Origin: Geoanaerobacter pelophilus
Lineage (GTDB): Bacteria > Desulfobacterota > Desulfuromonadia > Geobacterales > DSM-12255
NCBI RefSeq assembly: GCF_018476885.1
Contig: NZ_JAHCVJ010000005.1
Coordinates: 1-64,000, forward strand
Direction of reading: 5' to 3'
Length of the DNA stretch: 64,000 nucleotides
The notes under the pieces were generated by a model. It had not been told where the DNA came from, ran no database searches, and saw only the letters and a program-made list of their open reading frames with translations. This document shows positions 1 to 8,413 of the stretch, piece by piece. A program made the translations under genes and the position numbers. The first letter of the stretch is position 1. Each line of letters starts with the position of its first letter.

Positions 1-68
1 GCTCTACTTTCTTCACAAAGTCCAGGTTCATCGTCGACTGTGATAATGTCATCTTCGAGTTCTTCATA
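1..68 (-). CDS. N-terminal fragment of an unidentified protein, cut by the window edge
   Basis: An ATG at 68-66 on the minus strand opens a frame reading MKNSKMTLSQSTMNLDFVKK and continuing off the window. A GAGGGG ribosome-binding site lies a few bases before it, and a good sigma-54 promoter is centred about 80 bases upstream (143-156), which makes a real gene likely. Only 22 residues are visible. The pattern LDFVKKVE is reminiscent of the start of HdrC-type iron-sulfur proteins, but the cysteine motif that would prove this lies outside the window, so the function is not assigned. Confidence 0.5.
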
Positions 69-139
69 TGACCCCTCATCTACTTATCCGTTTGTCCAGC
101 TGTTGACCCGAAGCATTGCCAGGAGCGGACTTACCATGC

Positions 140-158
140 TTAGCAAAACCTTTGCCAT
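140..158 (-). promoter_or_regulatory. Sigma-54 (-24/-12) promoter for the left-edge gene
   Basis: On the minus strand the site reads TGGCAAAGGTTTTGCT. GG at 156-155 and GC at 144-143 are exactly ten bases apart, as in the consensus TGGCAC-N5-TTGC. Transcription would start near 131, about 60 bases before the ATG at 68. Confidence 0.7.
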
Positions 159-306
159 GGCTACTGCCCTGTTCCGTCGATCCGAAATGCTTGCCGAAAT
201 TGGTAACTTGCTTAAACTTATAAGTAAATGCTCTTTTGTTGACTGCCATGGTCGATGGCTGCGGTCACTGATATTGGAGAACTAGGAGAAGAGTAACGGT
301 CTGTTG

Positions 307-323
307 TGTAGCTATTGTCTACA
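307..323. promoter_or_regulatory. 17-bp palindromic operator-like site, copy 1
   Basis: TGTAGCTATTGTCTACA has TGTAG/CTACA arms. A second copy differing at only two central positions lies at 11406-11422. This copy is about 150 bases upstream of the -24 element at 155, a usual distance for a sigma-54 activator site. The cognate regulator is unknown. Confidence 0.45.
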
Positions 324-444
324 ACCGCAGCAAATTTCCTCATTAAAAAAGGCCTTCGCAAGGCTGTCATGGTTGGATTGCGTTGCATAACGCTACACAT
401 CGAGAGGTGGAGGTGCCCTCACAGAGCAATTTCTGCCCGTGTAA

Positions 445-472
445 TAAAAAAGTCGGGGGCGTCCCCCCGACT
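445..472 (-). terminator. Rho-independent terminator downstream of the aldehyde dehydrogenase
   Basis: Arms AGTCGGGGG (451-459) and CCCCCGACT (464-472) pair perfectly. Read on the minus strand the hairpin is followed by a run of six T (450-445). It would end transcripts coming from the aldehyde dehydrogenase at 623-2047. Confidence 0.75.
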
Positions 473-510
473 TGTGAAAGGAGCACACATGGCAGTATGT
501 GCTACCTGAT

Positions 511-545
511 GCAGGATTGTGTGGATTTTATCCGAACAATCCTGC
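511..545. repeat. Extended hairpin GCAGGATTGT...ACAATCCTGC
   Basis: Ten-base perfect arms (511-520 and 536-545) enclose a second, inner stem GGAT-TTT-ATCC. It has no strong T-run, so it may be an mRNA 3'-end stabiliser for the minus-strand transcript or a small repeat rather than a terminator. Confidence 0.5.
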
Positions 546-622
546 ACTTTTAAATGCAACAGCAGGACCAAATTTTATGGGATGTCACTATTTGATTATT
601 TATTTTCTTAGTTCTCCATCAG

Positions 623-2047
623 CTATTCCTTGAATTGCAGCGCTTTTACCTCCAGAAACTCTTCCAGCCCGTATTTCCCGAGTTCTCGGCCGATTCCCGA
701 CTGCTTGTAGCCGCCAAAAGGGGCCAGCAGATTGAATGAGCCTCCGTTGATGTCCACCTGGCCGGCTCTGAGCCGTCGCGCTACCCGTTCGGCCCTTGTC
801 TGGTCTCCTGACCAGACTGCGGCAGCCAGTCCATACTTGGTGGCGTTGGCAATGGCGATGGCCTCATTCTCATCCCGATATGTCATGATGGAGAGGACAG
901 GGCCGAATATCTCCTCCTGGGCGATAGCCATCGCCGGAGTAACGCGGCCGAACACGGTTGGCTGGACATAAAACCCCCGCTTCATTCCTGGTGGAGGCGC
1001 TGCCCCGCCGGTCAGCAGCTCAGCCCCTTCACTAATGCCGGTCTCGATAAAGCTACGTACCCGCCTCAGCTGTGCTGCGGATGCCAGTGGCCCGAGCCGG
1101 GTCGATTCGTTCAGGGGATCGCCGGGCTGGTAAGTTTGCGCAATCTCGACTGCAAGGTTGGCAGCCTGCGCATAGCTCCCCTCAGGCACCAGCAAACGGG
1201 TATGGGCGGTGCAGGTCTGACCGGAATTGATGAAACAGGCTCCGACAGTTCCCTTGACCGCAGCAGGCAGATCAGCATCGTCGAGGATCACCGCTGCCGA
1301 TTTCCCCCCCAGTTCCAGCGCTACCTTTTTGACCGTTGGCGCAGCCAATGTGGCTACCCGGCAACCGGCCCGAACCGAGCCGGTAAAGGAGACCAGATCA
1401 ACGTCGGGATGGCTGGCCAGGAGCTCGCCCACCGATTCACCAGTGCCACTCACCAGGTTGAAAACCCCTGCCGGCAAGCCTGCTTCGTGGATTATTTCCG
1501 CAAGGATAAAGGCCGAAAGAGGCGCCACTTCGCTCGGCTTGAGAACTACGGTGCAACCGGCGGCCAACGCCGGTGCTACTTTGGCAATGACCTGATGGAG
1601 GGGATAGTTCCATGGGGTGATGCAGGCGGCGACCCCGGCCGGTTCTCTGACCACCAGGGAGTTACCGAGCCGCTCTTCAAACTGATACTCGCCAATCAGT
1701 TTGATATAACTTTCAAGTACCGCTGCAGGGAGCCCTGCCTGTATGCGTCGCGAAAGCTTGATCGGCATCCCGACCTCGGTGGTGATGGTCTGGGCCAGTT
1801 CTTCCATCCTGGCGGCCATTCCCTGGTGAATCCGTCCAAGAAGAGCGGCACGCTCGGCAACCGGTGTACCTGCCCAGGCATCAGCCGCTGCCCGTGCGGC
1901 AGCAACCGCCGTCTCCGCATCGGCAGCGTTGGCGGCAGGGATTCTGCCGATGACCTCTTCCGTGGCAGGGTTGGTGACCTCGATGACGCGGTTCCCTGCA
2001 GAGGGTAACCACTGGCCGTTCAGATACAGTTTAGAGTGCTCGCGCAT
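623..2047 (-). CDS. NAD(P)-dependent aldehyde dehydrogenase family protein
   Basis: The 474-residue protein has the full ALDH-superfamily layout: the Rossmann segment with PWNYP and KPSEVAP, SFTGS, the general-base glutamate in ALELGGKS, the catalytic cysteine in NSGQTC, and the late motif EEIFGPVLS. It should oxidise an aldehyde to the acid in the cytoplasm with NAD(P)+; the substrate cannot be read from sequence. The start is fixed by a strong AAAGGAGG site just before the ATG. It is a single-gene unit: a terminator separates it from the lipoprotein gene upstream (2163-2190), and another follows it (445-472). A TTGACA-like -35 lies upstream, but no convincing -10 is visible. The neighbourhood is full of alcohol and aldehyde enzymes, so a role in alcohol catabolism or detoxification is the natural inference. 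Confidence 0.9.
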   Translation of the reverse strand: MREHSKLYLNGQWLPSAGNRVIEVTNPATEEVIGRIPAANAADAETAVAAARAAADAWAGTPVAERAALLGRIHQGMAARMEELAQTITTEVGMPIKLSRRIQAGLPAAVLESYIKLIGEYQFEERLGNSLVVREPAGVAACITPWNYPLHQVIAKVAPALAAGCTVVLKPSEVAPLSAFILAEIIHEAGLPAGVFNLVSGTGESVGELLASHPDVDLVSFTGSVRAGCRVATLAAPTVKKVALELGGKSAAVILDDADLPAAVKGTVGACFINSGQTCTAHTRLLVPEGSYAQAANLAVEIAQTYQPGDPLNESTRLGPLASAAQLRRVRSFIETGISEGAELLTGGAAPPPGMKRGFYVQPTVFGRVTPAMAIAQEEIFGPVLSIMTYRDENEAIAIANATKYGLAAAVWSGDQTRAERVARRLRAGQVDINGGSFNLLAPFGGYKQSGIGRELGKYGLEEFLEVKALQFKE

Positions 2048-2162
2048 ATTACCTCCTTTTGAACCCTATATTTAGTCAACAAAATCATCCAGTACCGATG
2101 TCAATCATAAAGATTGCCGCAATTATCCATACATGCAAGACTGTAGCGACGATTTGGCAAAG

Positions 2163-2190
2163 AAAAAGCCGCCTCCTTCGGGAAGCGGCC
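2163..2190 (-). terminator. Rho-independent terminator after the SHOCT lipoprotein gene
   Basis: A GC-rich stem with arms GCCGC and GCGGC and a TTCG loop lies at 2168-2190. On the minus strand it is followed by five T (2167-2163) and more T-rich sequence. Confidence 0.75.
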
Positions 2191-2259
2191 TTGGCGTATA
2201 ATGCTGCAAGAAACGGACGATGCTGAAGAATGGTTCGGCATCTTTCACGGGGCCAGCTG

Positions 2260-3138
2260 TCAGAGGTCGTTGAGGATCTGCGTTCTCTTGCTGCGATACT
2301 CGTCTTCGGTGATCAGCCTTTGTTCCCGCAAGCTGTTGAGCGTCCTTAGCCTATCTTCAGGGCTTTTTGCTCTTGGCTGGGAGACGCTACCGGCAGGTTC
2401 CTCGCCCCTCTTTACCGCAGGCGCTGTTCCGGAAGATTCCGGAGACCGATCACTGTTCCCTGGAGTCTCCTTGGTTAGTGGCGGTGCGGCTGTCAGTCCG
2501 GCAATCGGGATAAGGATCCAGTCTTGACGGGAGTTTTTCAACTCCACACCCTTGATACCCGACCTGATCCTGCCGAAGTTAGCGTCCGTGGCCCCGGATC
2601 TGGAGCCGGGGACAAAGGGGTTGAGCCGCCGGTCTTCTCTGTCCGAGACATCTTCATGGATTTTACCGAGAATCAGGTTGAGCTTACCCTCTGCCACAAA
2701 CAAACGGCCGGTGGTGACCATCGGTCGTTTGGCCAGGCCTAAAAGTGAGCTGTGATTGCCGATGGTGGCAAAGATAGCCTCTTCGTTGGCGGTAGCGTGG
2801 GAGAGAGCAGTACTGAGATTCGTGCTCAACACCGAAAGTTCATATTCGGTGAAAAGAGGCACTGGCGTGTCGTTTTCTTTGGGATGAAACTTGAGAGATG
2901 CCAGCGCCCATTGCAGCTGATCAGCGGTAAGGTCGGCTGGATGGTCATTAGGGAGAGCATTCGGTGTCTGTTCTTTTGGTGCCACAGCCACATACTGGTC
3001 GCGGAGCTGCCAAAGAGCTTTAGATGGCAGCGTTGCTGGTGAGAACCCGGCGCAGCCGGTAAGGGTCAGAGTGGCACTCAGCAGAATCAGCATTGTTATG
3101 CCGGAGCCGTTGCATCGTTTCAGGAATGATTGCACCAT
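2260..3138 (-). CDS. Predicted lipoprotein with C-terminal SHOCT-like domain
   Basis: I place the start at the ATG 3138-3136, which has a GGAGG site, because it gives a proper lipoprotein signal: basic MVQSFLKRC, a hydrophobic stretch and the lipobox LTGC. An upstream in-frame start at 3282 would add 48 residues before the signal and is rejected. The mature protein (about 265 residues) has no domain I recognise in its middle. The last 30 residues (EDRLRTLNSLREQRLITEDEY) look like the SHOCT module, an about 30-residue helical tail seen on many membrane-associated proteins. Probable site: periplasmic face of the inner membrane or the outer membrane. Function unknown. Confidence 0.75.
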   Translation of the reverse strand: MVQSFLKRCNGSGITMLILLSATLTLTGCAGFSPATLPSKALWQLRDQYVAVAPKEQTPNALPNDHPADLTADQLQWALASLKFHPKENDTPVPLFTEYELSVLSTNLSTALSHATANEEAIFATIGNHSSLLGLAKRPMVTTGRLFVAEGKLNLILGKIHEDVSDREDRRLNPFVPGSRSGATDANFGRIRSGIKGVELKNSRQDWILIPIAGLTAAPPLTKETPGNSDRSPESSGTAPAVKRGEEPAGSVSQPRAKSPEDRLRTLNSLREQRLITEDEYRSKRTQILNDL

Positions 3139-3331
3139 GGCAGGCCTCCATTTGCTACCTATTTGGGGGGATAGAAATGTCATCCCCGAAATATGCGAAA
3201 GGGTCAGGCCGAACCTCAAGCGGTTGCAACCTGACCCTGGTAAATGATGCAAAGGTTGCACCATCATCCGCCGGATACACATCCGACGTAATAGTTCTTA
3301 TCCAGTTGTCAAATGGTCATGACCTGCCGTC

Positions 3332-3862
3332 TTAGAACGGGAGCTTTCCATACCCCATAAGAGAAAACGCCGGGGTCAGGAGGCAGGTGAAGGTCAGGAC
3401 AATGAACATCCAGGCGGCAATCTTGCCGCTGATCTTGCCATAGGTCACGCCGGTAACGGTAAAACAGATAACGACGAACGTGAGGTTCATGAATGCCAGA
3501 TAGGGGGCGGCGCCGACAAAAGTCTTTCCGTCGGGCTTCAAGCCGCCGCCGGTGGCAAAGAAATAGGCATAAATGGCACAGACGACACCAACGAGCAAAG
3601 CGCCGTTACCGACTGTGCGCAGGTCTTCCACTCCGGTCAACAGGGCGTGACCGGTTTGCAGGTAGAGCACACCGAAGACGAACAGCAGTCCGGCGGTGAA
3701 CGGGTCGGTGAAAACTGCAGCCTGAAGAGTTGCCCCGATTACTACGAGCACGCCGACAACGGCACTTACAAAACCGGTAGTTTTGGCTTCTCCGTATCCC
3801 AGGAAGAACATCCCTACCGGGATCCACATGATACTGATCAAAACAAGCAGTGCTAACGTCAT
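3332..3862 (-). CDS. AmiS/UreI-family urea/short-amide channel
   Basis: The 176-residue protein is almost entirely hydrophobic, with about six membrane spans, matching the size and pattern of the AmiS/UreI family (proton-gated urea channel UreI, amide transporter AmiS). Visible family-like features are the N-terminal LVLISIMWIPVGMFFLG span and the central LYLQTGHALLTG segment. It should let urea or short amides cross the inner membrane. It is the last gene of a minus-strand set porin - DUF4242 - AmiS with gaps of 30 and 71 bases. No urease, amidase or formamidase gene is visible nearby, which is unusual for this family and leaves the substrate open. Confidence 0.8.
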   Translation of the reverse strand: MTLALLVLISIMWIPVGMFFLGYGEAKTTGFVSAVVGVLVVIGATLQAAVFTDPFTAGLLFVFGVLYLQTGHALLTGVEDLRTVGNGALLVGVVCAIYAYFFATGGGLKPDGKTFVGAAPYLAFMNLTFVVICFTVTGVTYGKISGKIAAWMFIVLTFTCLLTPAFSLMGYGKLPF

Positions 3863-3933
3863 AAATTTCTCCTCGTCATATCCTCTGGCGGTTCGGCTAC
3901 GTCGGCGAATCCGGGAGAGGGTAAGACCACGGC

Positions 3934-4206
3934 TTATTCGGCCGTAGTCGGATCGATCATCCTTTTCACTTCAGCCACACTGTTGGCCGGAAATCCCCCT
4001 TGCCTGGCGTGCTCAAGAACCATCTCCTTGTTGGGAGCGATGTAGATACAGTAGATCTTGTCGTCGGTGACAAAGCTTTCAACCCACTGAATCTGTGGCC
4101 CGAGTCCTTTGAGGACGCTGCACGACTTTTGTGAGATCGCCTGCAGGTCCTGGGGAGGGATTGTGCCTGCTCCAGATATTTCGCGTTCTATGACATATTT
4201 GGGCAT
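3934..4206 (-). CDS. DUF4242-family small protein (possible nickel-binding)
   Basis: The 90-residue protein fits the DUF4242 pattern: it begins MPKYVIEREI, has the segment ISQKSCSVLKGLGPQIQWVESFVTDDKIYC, and the conserved EHARQGGFPAN. From memory, one characterised member is a homodimeric nickel-binding protein, but most have no known role. It sits between a porin gene and an AmiS/UreI channel gene on the same strand, which hints at a job in uptake or metal handling for a urea/amide pathway (inference). Its start has a GGAG site. Confidence 0.7.
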   Translation of the reverse strand: MPKYVIEREISGAGTIPPQDLQAISQKSCSVLKGLGPQIQWVESFVTDDKIYCIYIAPNKEMVLEHARQGGFPANSVAEVKRMIDPTTAE

Positions 4207-4236
4207 GAGAGGCTCCTTTCTTTGTGTGCCAGAATG

Positions 4237-5499
4237 CTACCAGTAGAACATAGTCCCGACAGCGAACTGGTTCGAGTGCTGGGTGGCACTGTCGTGCCAA
4301 GTGTTCTGGGCGTAAGTGTATTCGGCAACGAACTGGGTGAATTTGTTGAAATTGTAGGTGACAGTGGCTGTTGCCGCTTCCTGCTTGCTGATAGGTACTG
4401 AATAAGAAGTGCCATAGTTGCCGCGATTGCTGATGTCAAAATCGCTTTCATTCTGGCGGCTCTGTCCGTAATTTACGCCGAGCATGACATCAGGCGTAAG
4501 CTTGTAGGTGGCTTGGGCCAGGAAACCCCAGTGGAGACGCTCAACACCGGCGCCGTCCGTGGCGGTGGAACCAAACGCATCGCCATCCTGGGCGCTGACC
4601 ATGCCGAGTCCTTTACCGAGGTAACCGGAGAGTAGCAGGTTGACTCCGCTGAACCCCGTGCTGACTCCGGCTGCGCCGCCGAGCGACTGGTTGTTGGCAC
4701 CTGGCCTGGCTGCTGCCGCATCGCTGCGAGGGGCGTTTTGAAACAGGCCGGAAGCCCATGCCTGGAGGGTAGTGTTGCCGATTTTACCGGCGTAAGAGAT
4801 CTCGGTTTCAACGCGCGGGGTGTTGGTCTTGCCGGTATCGCTGCTTACTTTGTACGGCTCGCCAACTGCGAGGGCAACCTTGACGCCGTTGATATCAGGT
4901 GTCGTGTAGCGAATCTGTGGGCCGAAGTTGGCGTAGAGGTAACCGTAGCCGATATGGCCCAGCGTGGTGTTGCCGCGCAGTCCCGGCGACGGCACAACGC
5001 CTGCAGTTAACAATGTCATGTCGGTGAGGATGTTTTTCCCTTGATACAGGTTGAGCGCACGACCGGCAAGCAGCTCACCATAAGCCCCTTTTGCTGTGTA
5101 GAAGAATTCCCGGAAGTCGATGTTGGGAGAAGTGTCGAAGCGGGTACCACTCTTGTTTTGTATTGCCGGGTAGATACCGACGCGGACAGATGAGTCAACG
5201 CCATTAGTGGTTGGTGCCTTGACATTGAAGGCAACTACAGACGGCAACAGTCCGATGCCTACGCCGAATCTCTGATCCGGAGAGGCGGTATTGGCACCTG
5301 CGGTGTCGCTGAGCAGGCTGGTAAAGCGAGTGCCGCCCGGTACCGGGCTGGTGGTGTTGTAAGTGGAAAATACATCTACGATACCGTCGGTGGATAACTG
5401 CCAACCGTTTTCACCGCCGATGACAAACCCGGCATGTGCCGAGGGGATTATGCTCAGTGCTAGGAGTAGCGCTGTAATTCCTGAAATAAGCTTCTTCAT
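4237..5499 (-). CDS. Outer-membrane porin
   Basis: The 420-residue protein starts with a clear signal peptide (MKKLISGITALLLALSIIPSAHA, cleavage after AHA). It continues with alternating beta strands and short turns rich in Gly, Asn, Tyr and Thr, ending in an aromatic FYW terminus, the usual outer-membrane assembly signal. These features fit a Gram-negative general or substrate-specific porin of about 16 strands. It is first in a minus-strand set with DUF4242 and AmiS/UreI, so it may supply the outer-membrane step for the same solute. An AGGAGG site precedes the ATG. A weak sigma-54-like match lies upstream on the minus strand but is not good enough to call. Confidence 0.85.
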   Translation of the reverse strand: MKKLISGITALLLALSIIPSAHAGFVIGGENGWQLSTDGIVDVFSTYNTTSPVPGGTRFTSLLSDTAGANTASPDQRFGVGIGLLPSVVAFNVKAPTTNGVDSSVRVGIYPAIQNKSGTRFDTSPNIDFREFFYTAKGAYGELLAGRALNLYQGKNILTDMTLLTAGVVPSPGLRGNTTLGHIGYGYLYANFGPQIRYTTPDINGVKVALAVGEPYKVSSDTGKTNTPRVETEISYAGKIGNTTLQAWASGLFQNAPRSDAAAARPGANNQSLGGAAGVSTGFSGVNLLLSGYLGKGLGMVSAQDGDAFGSTATDGAGVERLHWGFLAQATYKLTPDVMLGVNYGQSRQNESDFDISNRGNYGTSYSVPISKQEAATATVTYNFNKFTQFVAEYTYAQNTWHDSATQHSNQFAVGTMFYW

Positions 5500-5846
5500 G
5501 TTCTACCTCCTTTTCATATTGGCGCATCATGTATGCAATCCCTGCAGTCCTCCGGCCCCTGTTGTTGAAAGTAACCCTGTTCCAGTCAACAGCAGGCGGC
5601 CAGTTGGTATTTACTCTCGTCGCCCGGCGCGCCGATCGTTAAGGTAACGGAGTTGTGCAACTGTGGTGCCATAAATAAAACAACATTCTCTTGAATAAAA
5701 CTGCAGGCTGGCCAGGAAGTAAAATTGCGGCGAATGTCAGGTCTGTAAAGTATCTTCAGGGTTTTGGGGTGGTTTAACTCAGCACCTAGAAGGGCGTAAG
5801 AGAGTGTGGCGTATGGCAACAATGGGGATTTTTTTCTCACCACACT

Positions 5847-5871
5847 TTAAGATTAAGAGTAAAATTAAGAG
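5847..5871 (+). promoter_or_regulatory. Tandem TTAAGA repeats, possible activator site
   Basis: TTAAGA occurs at 5847-5852, TTAAGAG at 5853-5859 and again at 5865-5871. The block lies 67-91 bases before the -24 element, where sigma-54 activators usually bind. Whether the response regulator at 8401-9774 binds here is inference. Confidence 0.35.
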
Positions 5872-5935
5872 GAATAACTGATGCGAGTTCCGGATGTGGT
5901 TTTTGTAGACTGAATTAATAGAACCGTGTTAGATG

Positions 5936-5953
5936 TCGGCATAACAATTGCTG
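5936..5953 (+). promoter_or_regulatory. Sigma-54 promoter for the alcohol dehydrogenase / kinase / regulator unit
   Basis: TCGGCATAACAATTGCT has GG at 5938-5939 and GC at 5950-5951, ten bases apart. Transcription would start near 5963, 75 bases before the ATG at 6038. Confidence 0.7.
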
Positions 5954-6037
5954 GTATACTTTCAATCTAATGAGTCGAGCGCCAAAAGACATATTTTGGA
6001 TAAAATTCAGCTAGTTAAAGCAACAAGGCCATAAAAC

Positions 6038-7201
6038 ATGGGTAATCTGCAAAGCAACATGCAGCACTGCAAATTCGAGGTTCCGGAAATTATTTTCGGT
6101 CGCGGGCTTTTGAATCAGATTGGGGCATGTGCCCGAAGGCTCGGTGGACACAAAGTCTTGCTGGTCAGCGATCAGGGCCTTTTTTCCGCAGGGTGGGTAG
6201 ACAAGGCGCTCAAACATATTGTGGAAGCGGGTTTGAAAGTGGTGCTGTATGATAATGTCACCTCCAATCCCAAGGATGTGGAAGTTGAGTCCGGAGCGCT
6301 GGAATATGTCCGGCACGGTGCCGATGTCATCGTTGGTCTGGGTGGCGGGAGTGCCATGGATGCGGCCAAAGGGATTGCCATACTGGTTTCTAACGGAGGT
6401 CGCATCCGGGATTATGTCGGTCCGGACAAGATCATCCGGCCTTTGCCACCGTTGGTGCTCTGCCCGACTACTTGCGGCACCGGATCAGATGTTTCCCAGT
6501 TTGCCATAATCAACGATACCGAACAGCGCTGCAAGCTGACCATCATGAGCCGCTGCGTTGCCCCGGATATCAGCCTGACCGATCCGGATACCCTGGAAAC
6601 CCTGCCTGACGAATTTGTCTGTACTACTGCAACCGATGCTTTGAGCCATGCGCTAGAGGCGTTCTTTTCCGTCGCCTCGACCTCGCTTACCGACGTGCAT
6701 GCCATCAAGGCGCTACGCCTTGTTTCTCAGAGCATGGTAGAGGCGGTCAAGGAGAGGCGGCCTCAGGATCTTGAAAACCTGGCGCGTGCCAGTCTGCATG
6801 CCGGCATGGCTTTTTCCAACTCCCTGTTGGGCATCGTTCATGCCTTGGCGCATCCGATCGGGGGGCTGTACGATGCCAATCACGGCAGCATCAACGCTAT
6901 TCTGCTGCCGGAAGTGGTCAAGTACGATATCCCGGTAGTGACTGAAAAACTGCCGGAACTCGCCTGGGGGCTTGGTCGTCGCACTGATGGCAATGTTGAC
7001 GTTGCTTCCGACATTATACAGGAGATACTGGTTGAAATGCTGGAAGCTGCCGGCGCTCCCCGCAGCCTGCGCAGCATCGGTGTAAAGCGTGAAGATCTTC
7101 CCGAATTGGCCAAGCGGGCGCTCAAGGATGTCTGCATTGTTACCTCGCCGCGACAGGCAGATGCCCAGGACCTGCTGGCCATCCTGGAGAGGGCCTACTA
7201 G
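6038..7201 (+). CDS. Iron-containing (type III) alcohol dehydrogenase
   Basis: The 387-residue protein has the group III (iron-type) alcohol dehydrogenase pattern: GGGSAMDAAKG for the dinucleotide, PTTCGTGSDVSQFAI, and the metal-ligand region DALSHALEAFFS, with the histidines of GIVHALAHPIGG and the later DANHGSIN. It should interconvert an alcohol and its aldehyde using NAD(P). It lies directly upstream of a PAS kinase (the next ATG follows the stop immediately) and a sigma-54 regulator, and is read from the sigma-54 promoter at 5936-5953. This suggests the signalling pair senses the substrate or redox state of this pathway. It is similar in layout to the gene at 21737-22897, which also precedes a PAS kinase. 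Confidence 0.9.
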   Translation: MGNLQSNMQHCKFEVPEIIFGRGLLNQIGACARRLGGHKVLLVSDQGLFSAGWVDKALKHIVEAGLKVVLYDNVTSNPKDVEVESGALEYVRHGADVIVGLGGGSAMDAAKGIAILVSNGGRIRDYVGPDKIIRPLPPLVLCPTTCGTGSDVSQFAIINDTEQRCKLTIMSRCVAPDISLTDPDTLETLPDEFVCTTATDALSHALEAFFSVASTSLTDVHAIKALRLVSQSMVEAVKERRPQDLENLARASLHAGMAFSNSLLGIVHALAHPIGGLYDANHGSINAILLPEVVKYDIPVVTEKLPELAWGLGRRTDGNVDVASDIIQEILVEMLEAAGAPRSLRSIGVKREDLPELAKRALKDVCIVTSPRQADAQDLLAILERAY

Positions 7202-8413
7202 ATGGCTGAAGCCAAACGGACAAAGGTAGATGAGCCGAATCTGGAGCGGCTTTTGGGGCTTGAAAGCTCCAAGATCGGTTTTTATTCCGAGGTCAAGCAG
7301 AAGATCAATGAACTGGAGGCTGCCAACCTTGAGTTGCGGATCAAGACCGGAGAGCTGCAGGCGGTGTTTGATGCCATTAGCGACAGCGTTGTCATCTACG
7401 ACCATCGCGGCTGCGTGCAGCATCGCAACAGGGTTTCTCCCCATCTCTTCCCCACAGAAACAACAATCGGTAGCTGCTGCAAGTCGCTGTTTCATCCGGA
7501 TCGCGACCAGGCGCCGGAATCATGCCCGGTGGAGCTGGCCCTGGCCGGTCAGGATTCCCAGATATCTTTTTCCCTCGCAGACCGGATCGGGAACAATCGT
7601 TATTTTGACGTGACCGCGACCCCGATCGAGGATGCCAACGAAGAGACCCGGGCACTGGTATTTATCCGCAATGTTACAGACAAGCGGCTCAACGAGCTGC
7701 AGTTACTGCAGGCCGAAAAACTGTCCAGCATAGGCCTGCTGGCTGCCGGTGTGGCTCACGAGATCAACAACCCGCTTACTTCGGTAGCAGGGTATTCCGA
7801 GGCACTTCTCCGCCGCTTTCGCGATAATGAGGCGTTGACATCGGATCCCAGGTTACAGGATTTCAAGAAATACCTGGAAGTGATAATCCGCGAGTCATAC
7901 CGCTGCAAAGGGATCATCGACAGCCTGCTCAGTTTCAGCCGCAAATCGGAAGGAGCGGTGGGCCTGGTGGATATCAATGAAATATTGGGCGAAGTGCTCG
8001 AACTGGTGCGCCACCGGGCCCGTAACGAGCGGATCGAGATCAGGGAGCTTTTTAAGGCAGACCTGCCGATGGTCAAGGGGGATGCGTCGGGGTTGCGCCA
8101 GGTGTTTCTGAACCTGACCATGAATGCTCTTCAGTCCATTGAAGGTCCGGGGAATATCGAAATAGCCACTGTCGAGCACGATGACCGGACCGTGTCGGCA
8201 ACTATCAGCGATAGCGGCTGTGGCATTGCGCCCGCCATGCTGGAACATATCTGGGACCCGTTTTTCACCACCAAGGAGGTGGGAAAAGGGATTGGGCTTG
8301 GCCTGTCAGTGACTTATAATATTATCAAGATGCATGGTGGTAAGGTGTTTGTGGAGAGCAGGCACGGAGAAGGATCGAAATTCACAGTGAGGCTTCCCAT
8401 ATGTCAACCCTAA
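7202..8413 (+). CDS. Cytoplasmic PAS-domain sensor histidine kinase
   Basis: The 403-residue protein has no membrane span. Order: short coiled N-terminus (30-50), one PAS-like domain (about 50-165), the H box VAHEINNPLTS with His186, and a C-terminal ATPase domain (N box NLTMNALQS, G1 DSGCGI, F box WDPFFTTK, G2 GIGLGLS). The PAS domain carries a cysteine pair in SCCKSLFHP (Cys93) and CPVELAL (Cys108) that is repeated with the same 15-residue spacing in the kinase at 15730-17637. It starts right after the dehydrogenase stop and overlaps the next gene by 13 bases. Its partner is almost surely the sigma-54 regulator encoded next. The ligand is unknown; a redox or cofactor signal is plausible from the cysteines (inference). 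Confidence 0.9.
   Translation: MAEAKRTKVDEPNLERLLGLESSKIGFYSEVKQKINELEAANLELRIKTGELQAVFDAISDSVVIYDHRGCVQHRNRVSPHLFPTETTIGSCCKSLFHPDRDQAPESCPVELALAGQDSQISFSLADRIGNNRYFDVTATPIEDANEETRALVFIRNVTDKRLNELQLLQAEKLSSIGLLAAGVAHEINNPLTSVAGYSEALLRRFRDNEALTSDPRLQDFKKYLEVIIRESYRCKGIIDSLLSFSRKSEGAVGLVDINEILGEVLELVRHRARNERIEIRELFKADLPMVKGDASGLRQVFLNLTMNALQSIEGPGNIEIATVEHDDRTVSATISDSGCGIAPAMLEHIWDPFFTTKEVGKGIGLGLSVTYNIIKMHGGKVFVESRHGEGSKFTVRLPICQP

Larger units (their letters stand above)
69..622. other. Intergenic region between divergent/adjacent minus-strand units
   Basis: This stretch holds the sigma-54 promoter at 140-158, the palindrome at 307-323, the terminator at 445-472 and a long hairpin at 511-545. 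Short open frames at 40-285 (plus) and 218-400 (minus) lack a convincing ribosome-binding site and overlap the regulatory sites, so I do not call them genes. Confidence 0.5.
5500..6037. other. Divergent intergenic region, porin / alcohol dehydrogenase
   Basis: This 538-base gap carries control signals for both flanking units. On the plus side there is a sigma-54 promoter at 5936-5953 and tandem TTAAGA(G) repeats at 5847-5871. A minus-strand open frame at 5586-5843 (85 codons) has no clear ribosome-binding site or family resemblance and is not called. Confidence 0.5.

Noticed and set aside
40-400. Short frames at 40-285 (plus) and 218-400 (minus)
   Set aside because: They overlap a good sigma-54 promoter and a palindrome, have no clear ribosome-binding site and resemble no family.
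1136-2008. 290-codon plus-strand frame
   Set aside because: Antisense to a well-supported aldehyde dehydrogenase gene.
5541-5565. Sigma-54-like site upstream of the porin gene (minus strand, GGGCCGGAGGACTGCA)
   Set aside because: The GG-N10-GC spacing is right, but both half-sites are poor (GGGCC and CTGCA), so it is not called.
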